Of a DNA stretch of 64,000 nt, positions 54,301 to 64,000 are shown piece by piece. A program made the translations under genes and the position numbers. Every line of letters begins with the position of its first letter. Position 1 is the stretch's first letter. This DNA is from Eleusine coracana subsp. coracana (Eukaryota; Streptophyta; Magnoliopsida; Poales; Poaceae), in assembly GCA_032690845.1 (NCBI GenBank), contig CM064429.1:22355807-22419806 (forward strand). The letters run 5' to 3'. A model generated the notes under the pieces. That model did no database searches. It saw only the letters and a list, made by a program, of their open reading frames with translations, and had not been told where the DNA came from.

Positions 54301-56100
54301 TTGCAAGATCATAAACCCATTGCTTATTTTAGTGAGAAGTTAAGTGGTGCTGCTCTTAAATAGTCCACTTATGATAAAGAACTTTATGCTTTAGTAAGAA
54401 CTTTGCAAACATGGCAGCATTATTTATGGCCTCGCGAATTTATTATTCATTCTGATCATGAGGCTTTGAAACATATTAGAACCCAAACTAATCTGAATCG
54501 TCGACATGCTAAATGGGTTGAATTTATTGAATCTTTTCCATACATCATTAAACATAAAAACGGGAAGGAAAATGTGATTGCCGATGCTTTGTCTCGTCGT
54601 TATATGATGCTGTCCCAATTAGACTTTAAAATCTTTGGTTTGCAAGCTTTGAAAGATCAATATGTGAATGATGCTGATTTTCATGATATTATGATGCATT
54701 GTAAGGATGGCAAACCTTGGGGCAAATTTCATATGCAGGATGGGTTCCTGTTTCGTGCTAACAAGCTATGTATTCCACCTAGCTCGGTTCGTCTTTTGTT
54801 GTTACAGGAGGCGCATGGAGGTGGTCTTATGGGTCACTTCGGAGTTTTCAAGACACATGAGGTGTTGGCCGACCATTTCTTTTGGCCACGGATGCGCCGT
54901 GATGTTGAGCGCCTTGTTGCACGCTGTACTACATGTCAAAAAGCTAAATCTCGTTTGGGTAATCATGGTTTGTATATGCCCTTGCCTGTTCCCTCTTCTC
55001 CTTGGCTTGATATTTCGATGGATTTTGTTTTGGGATTGCCTCGCACTAAGAAGGGGAGGGACAGTATTTTTGTGGTTGTTGATCGTTTCTCTAAAATGGC
55101 TCACTTTATACCTTGTCATAAAACTGATGATGCCTCAAATGTTGCTGAATTGTTCTTTAGAGAGATTGTTAGATTGCATGGAATTCCTAAAACAATTGTC
55201 TCTGATCGTGATGCTAAGTTTCTTAGTCATTTTTGGCGTTCTCTTTGGAATAAATTAGGAACTAAGCTGCTGTTTAGTACTACTTGTCATCCTCAAACTG
55301 ATGGGCAAACTGAGGTAGTAAATAGAACTTTGTCTGCTATGCTTAGAGCTGTTTTAGATAAAAATTTGAGACGCTGGGAAGATTGTTTACCTCATGTTGA
55401 ATTTGCTTATAATCGTGCTACACATTCTGCCACTAAGATGTGTCCTTTTGAGGTTGTTTATGGCTATGTTCCTAAGGCGCCTATTGATTTGTTTGCTATT
55501 GATGCTGAAGATGAACCACATCTTGATGCTCTTGCTCATATTGATCACATGAAACAATTGCATGAAGAAACACAACACAACATTGCCGTTGCTAATAAAA
55601 AGTATCAAGTTGCTGGTAGTAAAGGTAGAAAGCATATTTCTTTTGAACCTGGTGATTTGGTTTGGTTGCACTTGCGTAAAGATAGATTTCCTACTTTGCA
55701 TCGTTTTAAACTAATGCCTCGTGCTGCTGGTCCTTTTAAAGTGCTAACCAAGATTAACGATAATGCTTATGTTCTTAACTTGCCCATTGAGTTTGGTGTT
55801 TCCACTAGTTTTAATGTTGCAGATTTGAAACCATACTTGGGTGACGATGATGAGTTGCCGTCGAGGACGACTTCACTTCAAGAAGGGGAGGATGATGAGG
55901 ACATCAACGACATACTAATAATGACGACGGAAGATGGCGCGCCAAACCAAGTTGTCACACCTCCACCTCTCGTCGTCGCGCCTCCTCGACTTACGGATCC
56001 ATCTTCTAACGAGACGACAACGTACAAGGGCCCAATCACTAGAGCTCGAGCCCAGGAATTGAAGACGGTTTTGATGCTAAGGAACGACAGCCTAGGATGA
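51366..56100 (+). pseudogene. Gag-pol polyprotein of the 49-kb element A, broken near RNase H
   Basis: The frame is open for 967 codons (51366-54269) through gag, zinc knuckle, protease and reverse transcriptase (YFDDILIYS). It is disrupted at about 54240 by a replaced patch that shortens the sequence by about five bases at the start of RNase H. In the downstream frame a TAG (54361-54363) interrupts RNase H. The frame then runs open from 54364 through integrase (SDRDAKF, TDGQTE) and the LTR-encoded tail to 56100. The two halves could no longer make one polyprotein. Other domains match the intact sibling with scattered substitutions. Confidence 0.93.
55880..55892 (+). other. Polypurine tract of the 49-kb element A
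   Basis: AAGAAGGGGAGGA directly before the 3' LTR, identical to the intact sibling. Confidence 0.9.
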
Positions 56101-56532
56101 CGCCGTCCAAAGGCCCACGTGGCCCAAGTCGCGCGACTCGCTCTCCACTGCACGCCTCTCCACTTCAGCCGGCCCTAGATGCCTCGTCCTCCCCCTATTT
56201 AGTCAAGGGCTGCGCCCCTTGCAATCTTTGAGTTTTGTTTTAAGTTTAGCTTAGCTATACATTCGTCTCTCGACGTGAATTCAGAACTCCACCTTCGTGC
56301 AATACATCAGATTGCTCGCCCCTAATTTTTGCTCGTTCTTCGATTGCGCGTAAGAATTGATCCTTGTGATCAGGTTGATCTTGTTTACCGCAAGGTTAAT
56401 ATCCTCCGGAAGTTGGTTCAGCGATTGCATTGGCGCTTCGGCTTGCTCGTCGTAGTCGGATCATGAGGTTCAACATCCACCAAATCGAAGTTATCTCCAC
56501 TCGTTGAAAGATCGGGCACTCTACACCTATGA
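55893..56532 (+). repeat. 3' LTR of the 49-kb element A
   Basis: 640 bp with the same diagnostic variants as 49039-49678. The terminal C of ATCA is G here. It carries the last codons of the polyprotein (to 56100) and is followed by the target duplication AGGCC. Confidence 0.93.
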
Positions 56533-56537
56533 AGGCC

Positions 56538-57797
56538 CACGAGACGAGGTGACACATGTCAAGATCAAGAAGCTGCACTTTGAGAAGCGTGCAAGGCGGT
56601 TTCCTGGTTTGGGCCTCAAAACCGGTGGCAGTGATTGGAGGTGCACGTGGCACCATCGTGGAGCTTGCGTCAAGGCGAAGCAAAGTCGTGAAGGGCTCGA
56701 TTTGTGCCCCTAGTGGTAGGTGGTAGCGTATTGTAGGTGAGGGGTAGGATGGTCTTTAGGACAACCCCTAGGCCTATATAAGGAGGGGTAGGGCTGGTGG
56801 AAGAGGTGCCTCTCTTCCATTAGCCTTGTTAGAGGATCGAGACGTCTTCATGTAATAGAGGAGAGGAGAGGGTATGTGAGAGACATCTCTTTCTCTTCCA
56901 AATAGTGGGAGGAAGAGGGTGGCTTCCTAGCCTTGTATCCATGGATCTTGTAAGCATGCTTTGATGATATGAGAGTTATTTTCATGCTCAAGATCTTCCT
57001 CTCTCCCTAAATCCTGAACTTCTCTTTTTCTCTATTTTTGGAGCTATTTTTGTGGGAATTTTCGATCTCATTTTTGGGTGATTTTTGGGGCGGATTTCTT
57101 GGGGATCTTAGTGCTATGATGAGCTAGAAAAATCCTACATGGGTCCTTGACTGAACCAAGAGCTCTAGCACCTTTGATCTGAAATTCGTGATGATTCCTT
57201 GAGCCAATTGAGTGGATCTTCTAGGATTTGGGTCGTGATGTCTTGAGGATTGGCTGGTCCAAAAATCGCAAGATTTGGAGATCATTTGGATAGGTTTTGG
57301 GTGAGATTTGTGCAAAATCGCGACTGTTTTTCTGTTCTGTCGAGGGTTGATCGGCATTGCGGATCTTTCCTTCGGCACTGCCGATGTGGGAAGAAAAATA
57401 TGGATCGGCGCTGCCGATGTCCTTACCATGAATTTCATCTTCTCTCTGTTGTCATTTGACACGATCGATTCTTGGACCAGCACTGCTGGTGTGGGAGAAA
57501 ATTCCTTGATCGGCACTACCATGCCCCTGACCGGCACTGCTGACAGTCAGACTTAGCTGTCTATTTTGTGTTCTCTTTCCTGGTTTCATGTCTTGGTTGT
57601 TTTTGTTTGCTTCTTTCTAGTTCTTCCGCTGTTGTGAGTCATTCCTAGAGTTAGGACATCACAAGTTGGTATGTGTGGCCTTGGTGATTCTTTCAGAGGC
57701 TGATTCGGGTTGTAATTGGGATATAGGCCAAGTTCTTGAGAAGAATTTTAATTGGCTCCCATTCACCCCCCCTCTGGTCGCCTTCTCGGTCCTTCAA
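56538..57797 (+). repeat. LTR B, 3' part (continuation of 48563-49038)
   Basis: Collinear with 17262-18714, including ctatataaggaggggtag near 56773, the degenerate GGCACTGCCGATG motifs (57348-57545) and the end caccccccctctggtcgcc. The end tcggtccttca looks like a copia LTR terminus, but no primer site follows, so this is a solo or truncated LTR. No target duplication matching the left flank (TAACT) is seen. Confidence 0.75.
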
Positions 57798-58457
57798 ATT
57801 CTCACCTAGAGCCCCACATGAATAAAAGCAAATGAAGAAGAGCCACTCAAGTCTCCTCGCACTTTAATCACCAAGTCTCACCTGCCATCCTACTCCCCTA
57901 GGCCTCAAAGATGGCAGGGCACTCATTGCAAAAATTCAACTTGGCCATCCCATCACTTCCTCCTTGCTCCCCACACTCTCAACACATTTCTGAACAATGT
58001 GAGCATGAAGATCACATGGCGCATGCACTAGGGCAGCCCCCTCAATCATCAAAGCAATAATGCAGCAAGTGGAGGAAAGATTACTGCTGCCCGGCATGGG
58101 TTGCCGCCTGGCCTGGCGCGCCGCCCGGCATGGGTGGCCGCCCGGTGTGTCCTGCCGTCCGGCCTGAAAAAATTTGCTCCAAGGCTCCCCCTCGAGCCTA
58201 TAAATAGTGAGTGCCCTCTCACTCATTTCTCCACCACTCTTCCTTCAGCTGAAACTGCATCTCTCAATCACATCTCTCCTCCCATTTTGCTCTCTCTCTC
58301 ACTCCACTAGTTTGCTTAGTAAGTGCGCCTTGAACATAGAATAAAAGTGTGCAGAAATAAAACCAACTAGAGCTAGATTTCCGCCTCCCTTCCATGTTTG
58401 AACGACTAACACTTGGACTACTAACCGAGTGACTAACTATTAACCATTATTATCATA
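57798..58457 (+). other. Probable Athila-like LTR 3' part and leader
   Basis: GC-rich CCGCCYGGCMTGG repeats (58088-58165), like those in LTR F, are followed by a good TATA box (TATAAATA, 58199-58206) and a T/C-rich segment. The layout mirrors the promoter end of LTR F, but the sequence is diverged. Boundaries are not resolved. Confidence 0.4.
58199..58206 (+). promoter_or_regulatory. TATA box of an Athila-like LTR
   Basis: TATAAATA in the context gagccTATAAATAgtgagtg, placed after GC-rich repeats as in LTR F (62877-62884). Function is inferred from position and consensus only. Confidence 0.5.
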
Positions 58458-58773
58458 TTGTCCTTCGGGTATTATGTCCAAGTAAACCTTTTGCAGGAAT
58501 GGCCAACATTTGGAGGGGCCTCTACACCAAGTTCAAACAGCAGCAGCTCAAGTCATGGGAGGCGCACCCCAAGTGAGCGCTCAGAAGATGAACACTCAGA
58601 AGCTTCATATGGGCATGCTCTGAGTTACCACTTGGAAACAATGTCCATATTCGTGGCTGCAACAGTGGCGTGTATGCAAGATGAAGAATATGAGAAGTTC
58701 ATGGAGGGTGAAGAGAACATGGTGTTCAAAGACTTTGACGAGCAAAGCAAGTTCAATGTTATTCAAGACAAGG
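58458..58773 (+). pseudogene. N-terminal part of an Athila-type ORF1, cut by LTR A
   Basis: A frame follows an acceptor-like CTTTTGCAGG (about 58490-58499). It encodes a serine-rich stretch (GGASTPSSNSSSSSHGRRT) and then an acidic segment with FMEGEENMVFKDFDEQSKF. It stops at 58773, where a truncated LTR A begins. The same protein seems to continue at 59383. Function of Athila ORF1 is unknown. The assignment depends on the neighbouring segment. Confidence 0.4.
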
Positions 58774-59382
58774 TGATAGGTGTAGAGTGCCCGATCTTTC
58801 GGCGAGTGGAGATAACTTCGATTTGGTGGATGTTGACCCTCACGATCCGACTACGACGAGCAAGCCGAAGCGCCAATGCAATCGCTGAACCAACTTCCGG
58901 AGGATATTAACCTTGCGGTAAACAAGATCAACCTGATCACGAGGATCAATTCTTACGCGCAATCGAAGAACGAGCAAGAATTAGAGGCGAGCAATCTGAT
59001 GTATTGCACGAAGGTGGAGTTCTGAATTCACGTCGGAGACGGATGTATAGCTAAGCTAAACTTAAAACAAAACTCGAAGATTACAAGGGGCGCAGCCCTT
59101 GACTATAGGGGGAGGACGAGGCATCTAGGGCCGGCTGAAGTGGAGAGCGCGGTGGAGAGGGAGTCGTGCGACTTGGGCCACGTGGGCCTTCGGGTGACAT
59201 CATCCTGGGCCGTCGTTCCTTAGCATCAAAACCGTCTTCAATTCCTGGCTCGAGCTCTAGTGATTGGGCCTTGTACGTCGTCGTCTCGTTAGAAGATAGA
59301 TCCGTAACTCGAGGAGGCGCGACGAGAGGGTGGAGGCGTGACAGCTTGGTTTGGCGTGCCATCTTCCATCGTCATTATTCGT
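58774..59382 (-). repeat. LTR A, truncated at its 5' end
   Basis: The left end TGATAGGTGTAG is intact. On the right the match stops at ...TCATTATTCGT, so the first ~25 bp of the LTR (including TGATGAGG) are missing. Small deletions occur inside (near 59033, 59106, 59147, 59250 and 59322). It lies inside the Athila ORF1 region. The left flank CAAGG has no partner. Confidence 0.92.
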
Positions 59383-60402
59383 TCGGGTGAAACCTACGAA
59401 CGGTCTTTAAAAGAAATTGGCACTTATCTTTGTTTTGACCATAAGGCAGCTTTAGATATTGATAATCTTAAAGGTTTCACACCACAAGGACTTTGGATAA
59501 AGATAGGAAATCTCATTACGAGGCAAGAACGCACTAGTGACATTCATAACCCATCACTCCGTATAATTCACCATTTTATCACTCACTACCTAACCCATCG
59601 GGGTGATATACGTTCGGTGAATAGTTTGGATATAGCCTATCTCCATGTTGTAATCAAGAAGATTAAAACGAACCCCACGTTTTTCCTCATCAACCATTGG
59701 CTCACCTTAGCATTCATGCAACAAGGACCCATTACTTTTACCACTTTTGTCACTAGAATTGCTAGAAAGGTTGGCGCGCTTCATAGAGCTAGAATAGATC
59801 ATCTCCTTGGCGCTCCTTTGTAGGAGAAGATCATTTCTTGCAAGCCCACTTGTTGAAAGAGGAGAACAATAGGTACTTCATGTTTAATCTGGGGTATGAC
59901 ACAAAAATTGAGTTGCCTAACCCCCAACTCACTATTATCAGTAAAAAGAATTTAGTGTACAAATTGCAAGCTCCCTTGCAGCGTGCACGACATAGTATTA
60001 CAGGGGATAGACCAAGAACGAGTGGATCGGGAGGTCCCTAATACAATTTGGAGCAGCCATAATTCCCGGTTTTGCGAGTTCATCGATCAACTACACTACT
60101 TCCTCCTATGAAAACTATGACCCTAATCCCTACGGGACAAGGAGTTACCCCCAACCTCATGGAGGCGTAGGCACATCTCGTTCCGCCCGATTCACATCGT
60201 ACAACTTTTTTAGAGTTGGAAGAAGATATGCAATACCTGGCTGCGAATGCTTATGAGACCAACATGCAAACTCAAGAAATACAAGCAGCCATAAGGGAAG
60301 AACAAGAATGGCACCAACAAACGTCAGAACAACTTCATACAAACATCTCCGTGATGGACCAACTGTTCGGCCACTTCAACATCGAGTATCAACCGCTGTA
60401 GT
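59383..60402 (+). pseudogene. Athila-type ORF1 remnant, middle and C-terminal part
   Basis: The frame to 59823 encodes IGTYLCFDHKAALDIDNLKG, NPSLRIIHHFITHYLTHRGD and AFMQQGPITFTTFVTRIA, a pattern I associate with the Athila ORF1 family. A TAG ends it. In another frame 59838-60041 gives FNLGYDTKIELPNPQ, matching the order seen at 7019-7230. 60216-60401 encodes a Q/E-rich, probably coiled-coil tail (QTQEIQAAIREEQEWHQQTS). At least two frame changes are needed, so the gene is dead. In intact elements this ORF follows pol and is thought to be expressed by splicing. Confidence 0.55.
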
Positions 60403-62015
60403 GAGCGACATCTAAGCTTAAGTCTTGTAAAGACCTAAGCTTGGGGAGGTACTCAAACCAAGGTGCGCCATTTGTTCTACCCTCTCGCCCTCTTTCTAGT
60501 TGAGTTGTTTTCTTTCTCTTTGTATATAGCTGTTTAAGAAAAATCCAAAAAGATTTTCAGTTTTGATAAAATTTAAGAAAACCTAAAAGATTTTTCGGCT
60601 TGTTAAAACTTGTTGAAAAACACAAAAAGATTTTAGCTTTCAAGGAAAACCATAAAAATTTGCAAAACCAAAAAGAACAAAAAGATTTCCTGTTTTCGAA
60701 TAAAATTGAGAACTTAGTCTCTACCTTGCCTATGGAAATGATGAATAGTTGCTCTATTAGGTCCCTTTGAGTCTCAAGTATACAACCTCTACTCCTCATT
60801 TTTTGTGGGCGGTGGTAGATCGGCATGATGATAATGCTAGTCCCTATATGTTCTAGTGGGTGCAAAATGGCTATTAAACACCAAGTCTAGTTGTTGGAAT
60901 TTATGATATGGCATGTTTTGGATGAGTCTATGATTTCCTCCTGATTAAAGTCCAATGATTTCTTTCAAAACCATGCTGCAATAAACCCCCCCTACTTGGT
61001 GCACATCTTCCCTATGATAGAAAGTTTCTTACTATAGCCAAACATTAATTGTAAACCCAGTTTCATGCCATCTATGTGTGCATTGAGTTTAGTTTGGATT
61101 TGATCCTCATGAGGGACTTGCACTTCCAAATCCAATCATTTTCATTTGCGTTATCTTTGAGATCTCAATTAATCATGCTTGGTTATGCTGTTTCCACTTC
61201 GGATTCAAGCATCCACTTCACCAAGCATGCCAACCAAAAATCTTTCCTTTCGCGAAACTTTGATCCTATAAGAAAGATTTTGGTTCTCCCCAATAAATGC
61301 TCTGAAAAAAGTATGCAAAATATTTGAACCATTGAATTAACCTCCCTGCACCATGAGAGCTGAAACAAAAGTAAGAAAGAAAGGAAGAAAGAAAGAAAGA
61401 AAATAAGAAAAGTTTATCATCACTCTAGCACAAAAATCCAGTCTTTTGGGACTAATTTGTACCCAAGGCTTCTGCAATTGTGCTAGCCTACTCCTTCATG
61501 TGAGTCCATTCTCTCCCTCTCCCCTAGACATTATTTCTAAATGATTGGAATGAGGAGGTGCAAAGTCTTTTCACTAGGACCATCTCTTAACTTAACAATA
61601 TATGCATGCTAGATCTGCCATCCTACCAAGCCCCACATATAAAGCCAAATTTTAAAGTATGATGAGCACTTTAAGGAAATACACTTTTTGAGAGATGAGA
61701 GTCATAGTGGGAGATTACACCAAAAGGGAAGAATTTCAACGTTATGCAGCATTATAAAAACTTTGGACTCATGATCTAGTAGGAGATTGCATGACAAAGT
61801 CTAAACTAGCTGATCTATACTTCAACCGCTTATGACAAGGTTAAAATGCCAATAAGCCCCGCTGTACAATGAGAATGACTTAGTGACCAAGTTGTGCTAG
61901 TTTACACTTACCCATATTGTGTTGGAATATGTGGTTGTGCATTTGATCCTCGCAGGGCTCGAATATCGAAGCAACTCCTGATCCAACCGGCTGGGAAGGC
62001 TTAAGCTTGGGGAGG
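60403..62015 (+). other. Long 3' non-coding region of the Athila element, ending in a polypurine tract
   Basis: About 1.6 kb without a supported frame. It begins with a duplicated ctaagctta...agacctaagcttgggga phrase (60411-60447), contains the block shared with 7241-7520 and a GAAA-type microsatellite (61375-61405), and ends AAGCTTGGGGAGG (62003-62015) directly before LTR F. The second aagcttgggga near 60436 looks like a duplicate polypurine tract. Confidence 0.55.
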
Positions 62016-63924
62016 TGTTGGCAGCCTATAAAACCTAATATCAGCCACCAACCGGCTGGGAAATGTAAGGTAAAGACCAAAGTTTAATAAATATTTGATT
62101 AAACTAATAAAGTTCCACAAGTTTTGGTGAAATATGTGTCTGCAGGTATAAAAGGGCCAAAATATGCAAAAACATGAAGAAACACACCGTTGGCAAATCA
62201 CACTGTAAAACAGCCGGCCGAAAGGGTTGTTTACGGCCAAAATCAGCACCCAGCCCTGTCTTTCCGATAGATCAGGGATCGGCAGGGAAATCAGCCACCC
62301 GGATCATCACCCAACCAAGTGATTAGAGTTACCACCCGGGTGAAGACTGGAAGCTTAAGCGACTGCCCGGACAACCACCCGACCGATTAACCGAAATCAT
62401 CGTCCGGCTCATCATCCGACCCGACCGATTCTACAAAACACTCCACCATGATGCCGTTTTCTCCTCCCGGACCAGAAGTGATGAAATATGGCTAAGGAAA
62501 GAAGGCCAACAAGTGGCCTAACCGAGAGAAGTAAAGGGGCGACCCGAAGGGGGTCGCCACCCGGCCTGGCCTGCCGCCCGGCCTGGGTTTACCACCTGGG
62601 GTGCCCAGCTCACTAGGCCCAAGAGGCCTACCACCCCCAGAAGGAGGATGTCGGTCAAAGCCGACCTATCAACCGCCATCGGGACACAATCCAAGCCATC
62701 CAAGGAGAGGCGGTCGGGAATCGACTTAATCTAACGGCCGCCCAGCCTACCCTGCCGCTTGGCCTGCCACACCGCCCAGCATGCCTAGCCGCCCGGCCTA
62801 TCCCGCTGCCCGACGGACTGAATTTGACCCACCGACTCTACTTCACCTACAAGTACCCCCCCTGTCCATTGCCACCTATAAATAGAGGGGGAATTTGGCA
62901 GAAAAAAGAACATCAACGAAGCAATGCATCAAGGAACCCATTTCCCACTACTTGTGCTACTTAGTAGGGTAGGTTAGTTAGTCGGAAGTTAGAGTCTAGT
63001 CGAGAGCATCTCTCGATATTCCGGAATTGTCTCGGAGTCTTGGTATGTGCTCTCTTGTATCTTTTCTCTTTATGTGAGACTTATCTTTTATTAATATAAA
63101 TATCTTTCCATCATTACTCTTGTCAAAGTATTTATTTTAATTTAGTCATTTCCTCAAGTTATAATTATCAGGAAGAAACATTGTTGCGTAGTGCATGGGT
63201 TTCCCGGCTAGGATTTAATTAAGTTTAGTTCTTTCAGGTACTTAGACTTGGTTATTTCCCGGCTATTCTTCTGCTAGGCCAATCGAAGAATATCTAGTGA
63301 AGGCGTAGGCATGGTGCCTAAGTTAACGCTAGTTGGTTTTGCACTCGTCCCCACGGGTTTTGTGGTTGGTGGCAGGTGGTGACAGCCCTGTCCGTCCCTT
63401 TAGTAATCCACCACTTTCGGGAAGCCTCAAGCAGGGTTGTCTAGCAGATAGCGTACCCACTAGTACATGAGGTTAGTTACCGACCCTTATTAGGGGATCG
63501 TTTTCATGCCCCGAAGTGAGCTAACAGGTGAAAGACTCAAGGCTGTACCAAGAAATTGGTGTAAGCACTCAACCCGAGTAACTAGGATTTGACACTTGAC
63601 TTAGATATATTAGGAAGATAAATTTTAGTAATCTTAGACTTAGAATCGCTGTCCTCCCGGCTAGCTTAACCGATCTCTTTATTTAAGGATTTCTCCTGTG
63701 TTACTACCCCTACTATTATTATTGAAGATCCTTAGCCCCATCTTTGGTCAGTTGGTATAATTCTTATAGTTATATCTTTGTTAAACCAAGATAATCTTAC
63801 GCCTAGCTTCCTTGAGGAAAATAAATACGATACCTTGGAATACTCCCAGATGAAATGCTACAATGGTGTTCCGTGCGCTTGCGGATTAATTCACTTTACT
63901 CTTAAAGCATAACAAATGCCAGCA
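62016..63924 (+). repeat. LTR F (Athila-like), flanked by polypurine tract and primer site
   Basis: It starts TGTTGGCAGCC after a polypurine tract (so it is a 3' LTR of the element on its left) and ends AAATGCCAGCA before a tRNA-Asp-type primer site at 63932 (so it is also a 5' LTR of what follows). TATAAATA lies at 62877-62884. It is collinear with 43129-45019 and, inverted, 45359-47305. Confidence 0.85.
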
Positions 63925-63931
63925 GTCATTC

Positions 63932-63948
63932 TGGCGTCGTACCAGGGA
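63932..63948 (+). other. Primer binding site, tRNA-Asp type
   Basis: TGGCGTCGTACCAGGGA lies 8 bases after LTR F, like 45028. The leader continues to the window end with gatattcttgatacgatg as in the 45-kb element, including the start of the second LTR-end-like unit (gtatcaacatgca). Confidence 0.7.
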
Positions 63949-64000
63949 TAGTGATATTCTTGATACGATGTTAAGAAGTATCAACATGCACAAAATAGGG

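Larger units (their letters stand above)
49039..56532 (+). mobile_element. Element A, nearly full length, inactivated, carrying a nested solo LTR A
   Basis: The outer LTR pair is 49039-49678 and 55893-56532. Both carry TATTTAGTC, CCTTGCAATC and GACGCCGTCC variants that the other LTRs lack. AGGCC flanks the whole unit (49034-49038 and 56533-56537). A further LTR (49684-50323) sits between the 5' LTR and the primer site. The final bases of the 3' LTR read TATGA instead of TATCA. Leader and gag-pol are present, the latter broken. Confidence 0.93.

Noticed and set aside
1..64000. CRISPR array, bacterial operons, tRNA or rRNA genes
   Set aside because: No regularly spaced identical repeats with unique spacers, no operon-like gene clusters and no tRNA/rRNA sequence were seen; all tandem repeats found are eukaryotic minisatellites or element leader arrays.

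Overview
The window is plant nuclear DNA, most likely from a grass. It contains almost nothing except LTR retrotransposons nested in one another. I found no convincing host gene, rRNA, tRNA or CRISPR array. The grass call rests on the set of lineages seen: a CRM-type Ty3/gypsy family, Tekay/Del-type Ty3/gypsy with very long GC-rich LTRs, Athila/Tat-type elements primed by tRNA-Asp, and a SIRE/Maximus-type Ty1/copia element. Species and chromosome position cannot be read from the sequence, although CRM-lineage elements are often pericentromeric.

Family letters used here. A is a CRM-like Ty3/gypsy with a 640-bp LTR running TGATGAGGACATC...ACACCTATCA. B is the SIRE-like copia LTR starting TGAGAAACCATG. 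C and E are long Tekay-like LTRs. D is a second CRM-like LTR. F is an Athila-like LTR of about 1.9 kb. T is a Tat/Athila-like LTR of about 1 kb.

Layout. 1-1505: end of a Tat/Athila-like element, LTR T (378-1353) and a triplicated LTR-end/primer-site motif. 1506-2899: unassigned, with a minisatellite. 2900-4475: C-type LTR fragment. 4783-5421: perfect solo LTR A. 5427-7520: decayed Athila ORF1 region. 7521-12790: decayed minus-strand copia element, with a solo LTR D inserted at 10540-11440. 12790-15999: LTR E. 16787-18714: LTR B. 18743-18988: coiled-coil coding fragment. 19142-25096: 5'-truncated minus-strand element A. 25134-35549: LTR C split by the full-length element A at 27659-34661. 35554-40108: truncated minus-strand Tekay element with an extra ORF. 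40109-41309: internally deleted element A. 41310-43128: Tat-like fragment. 43129-48562: Athila element with an inverted solo LTR F inside gag. 48563-57797: LTR B split by an element A whose primer-site junction carries a further solo LTR A. 57798-62015: Athila ORF1 region with a truncated LTR A. 62016-64000: LTR F and the start of another element.

How the parts work together. The element at 27659-34661 is the only complete one: two LTRs, initiator-Met primer site, leader, one uninterrupted 1579-codon gag-pol frame, polypurine tract and a CGTCG target duplication. Its polyprotein runs through the polypurine tract into the 3' LTR, so the last ~69 residues are LTR-encoded. Eight other copies or pieces of LTR A occur here, showing repeated local insertion followed by solo-LTR formation, truncation and mutation.
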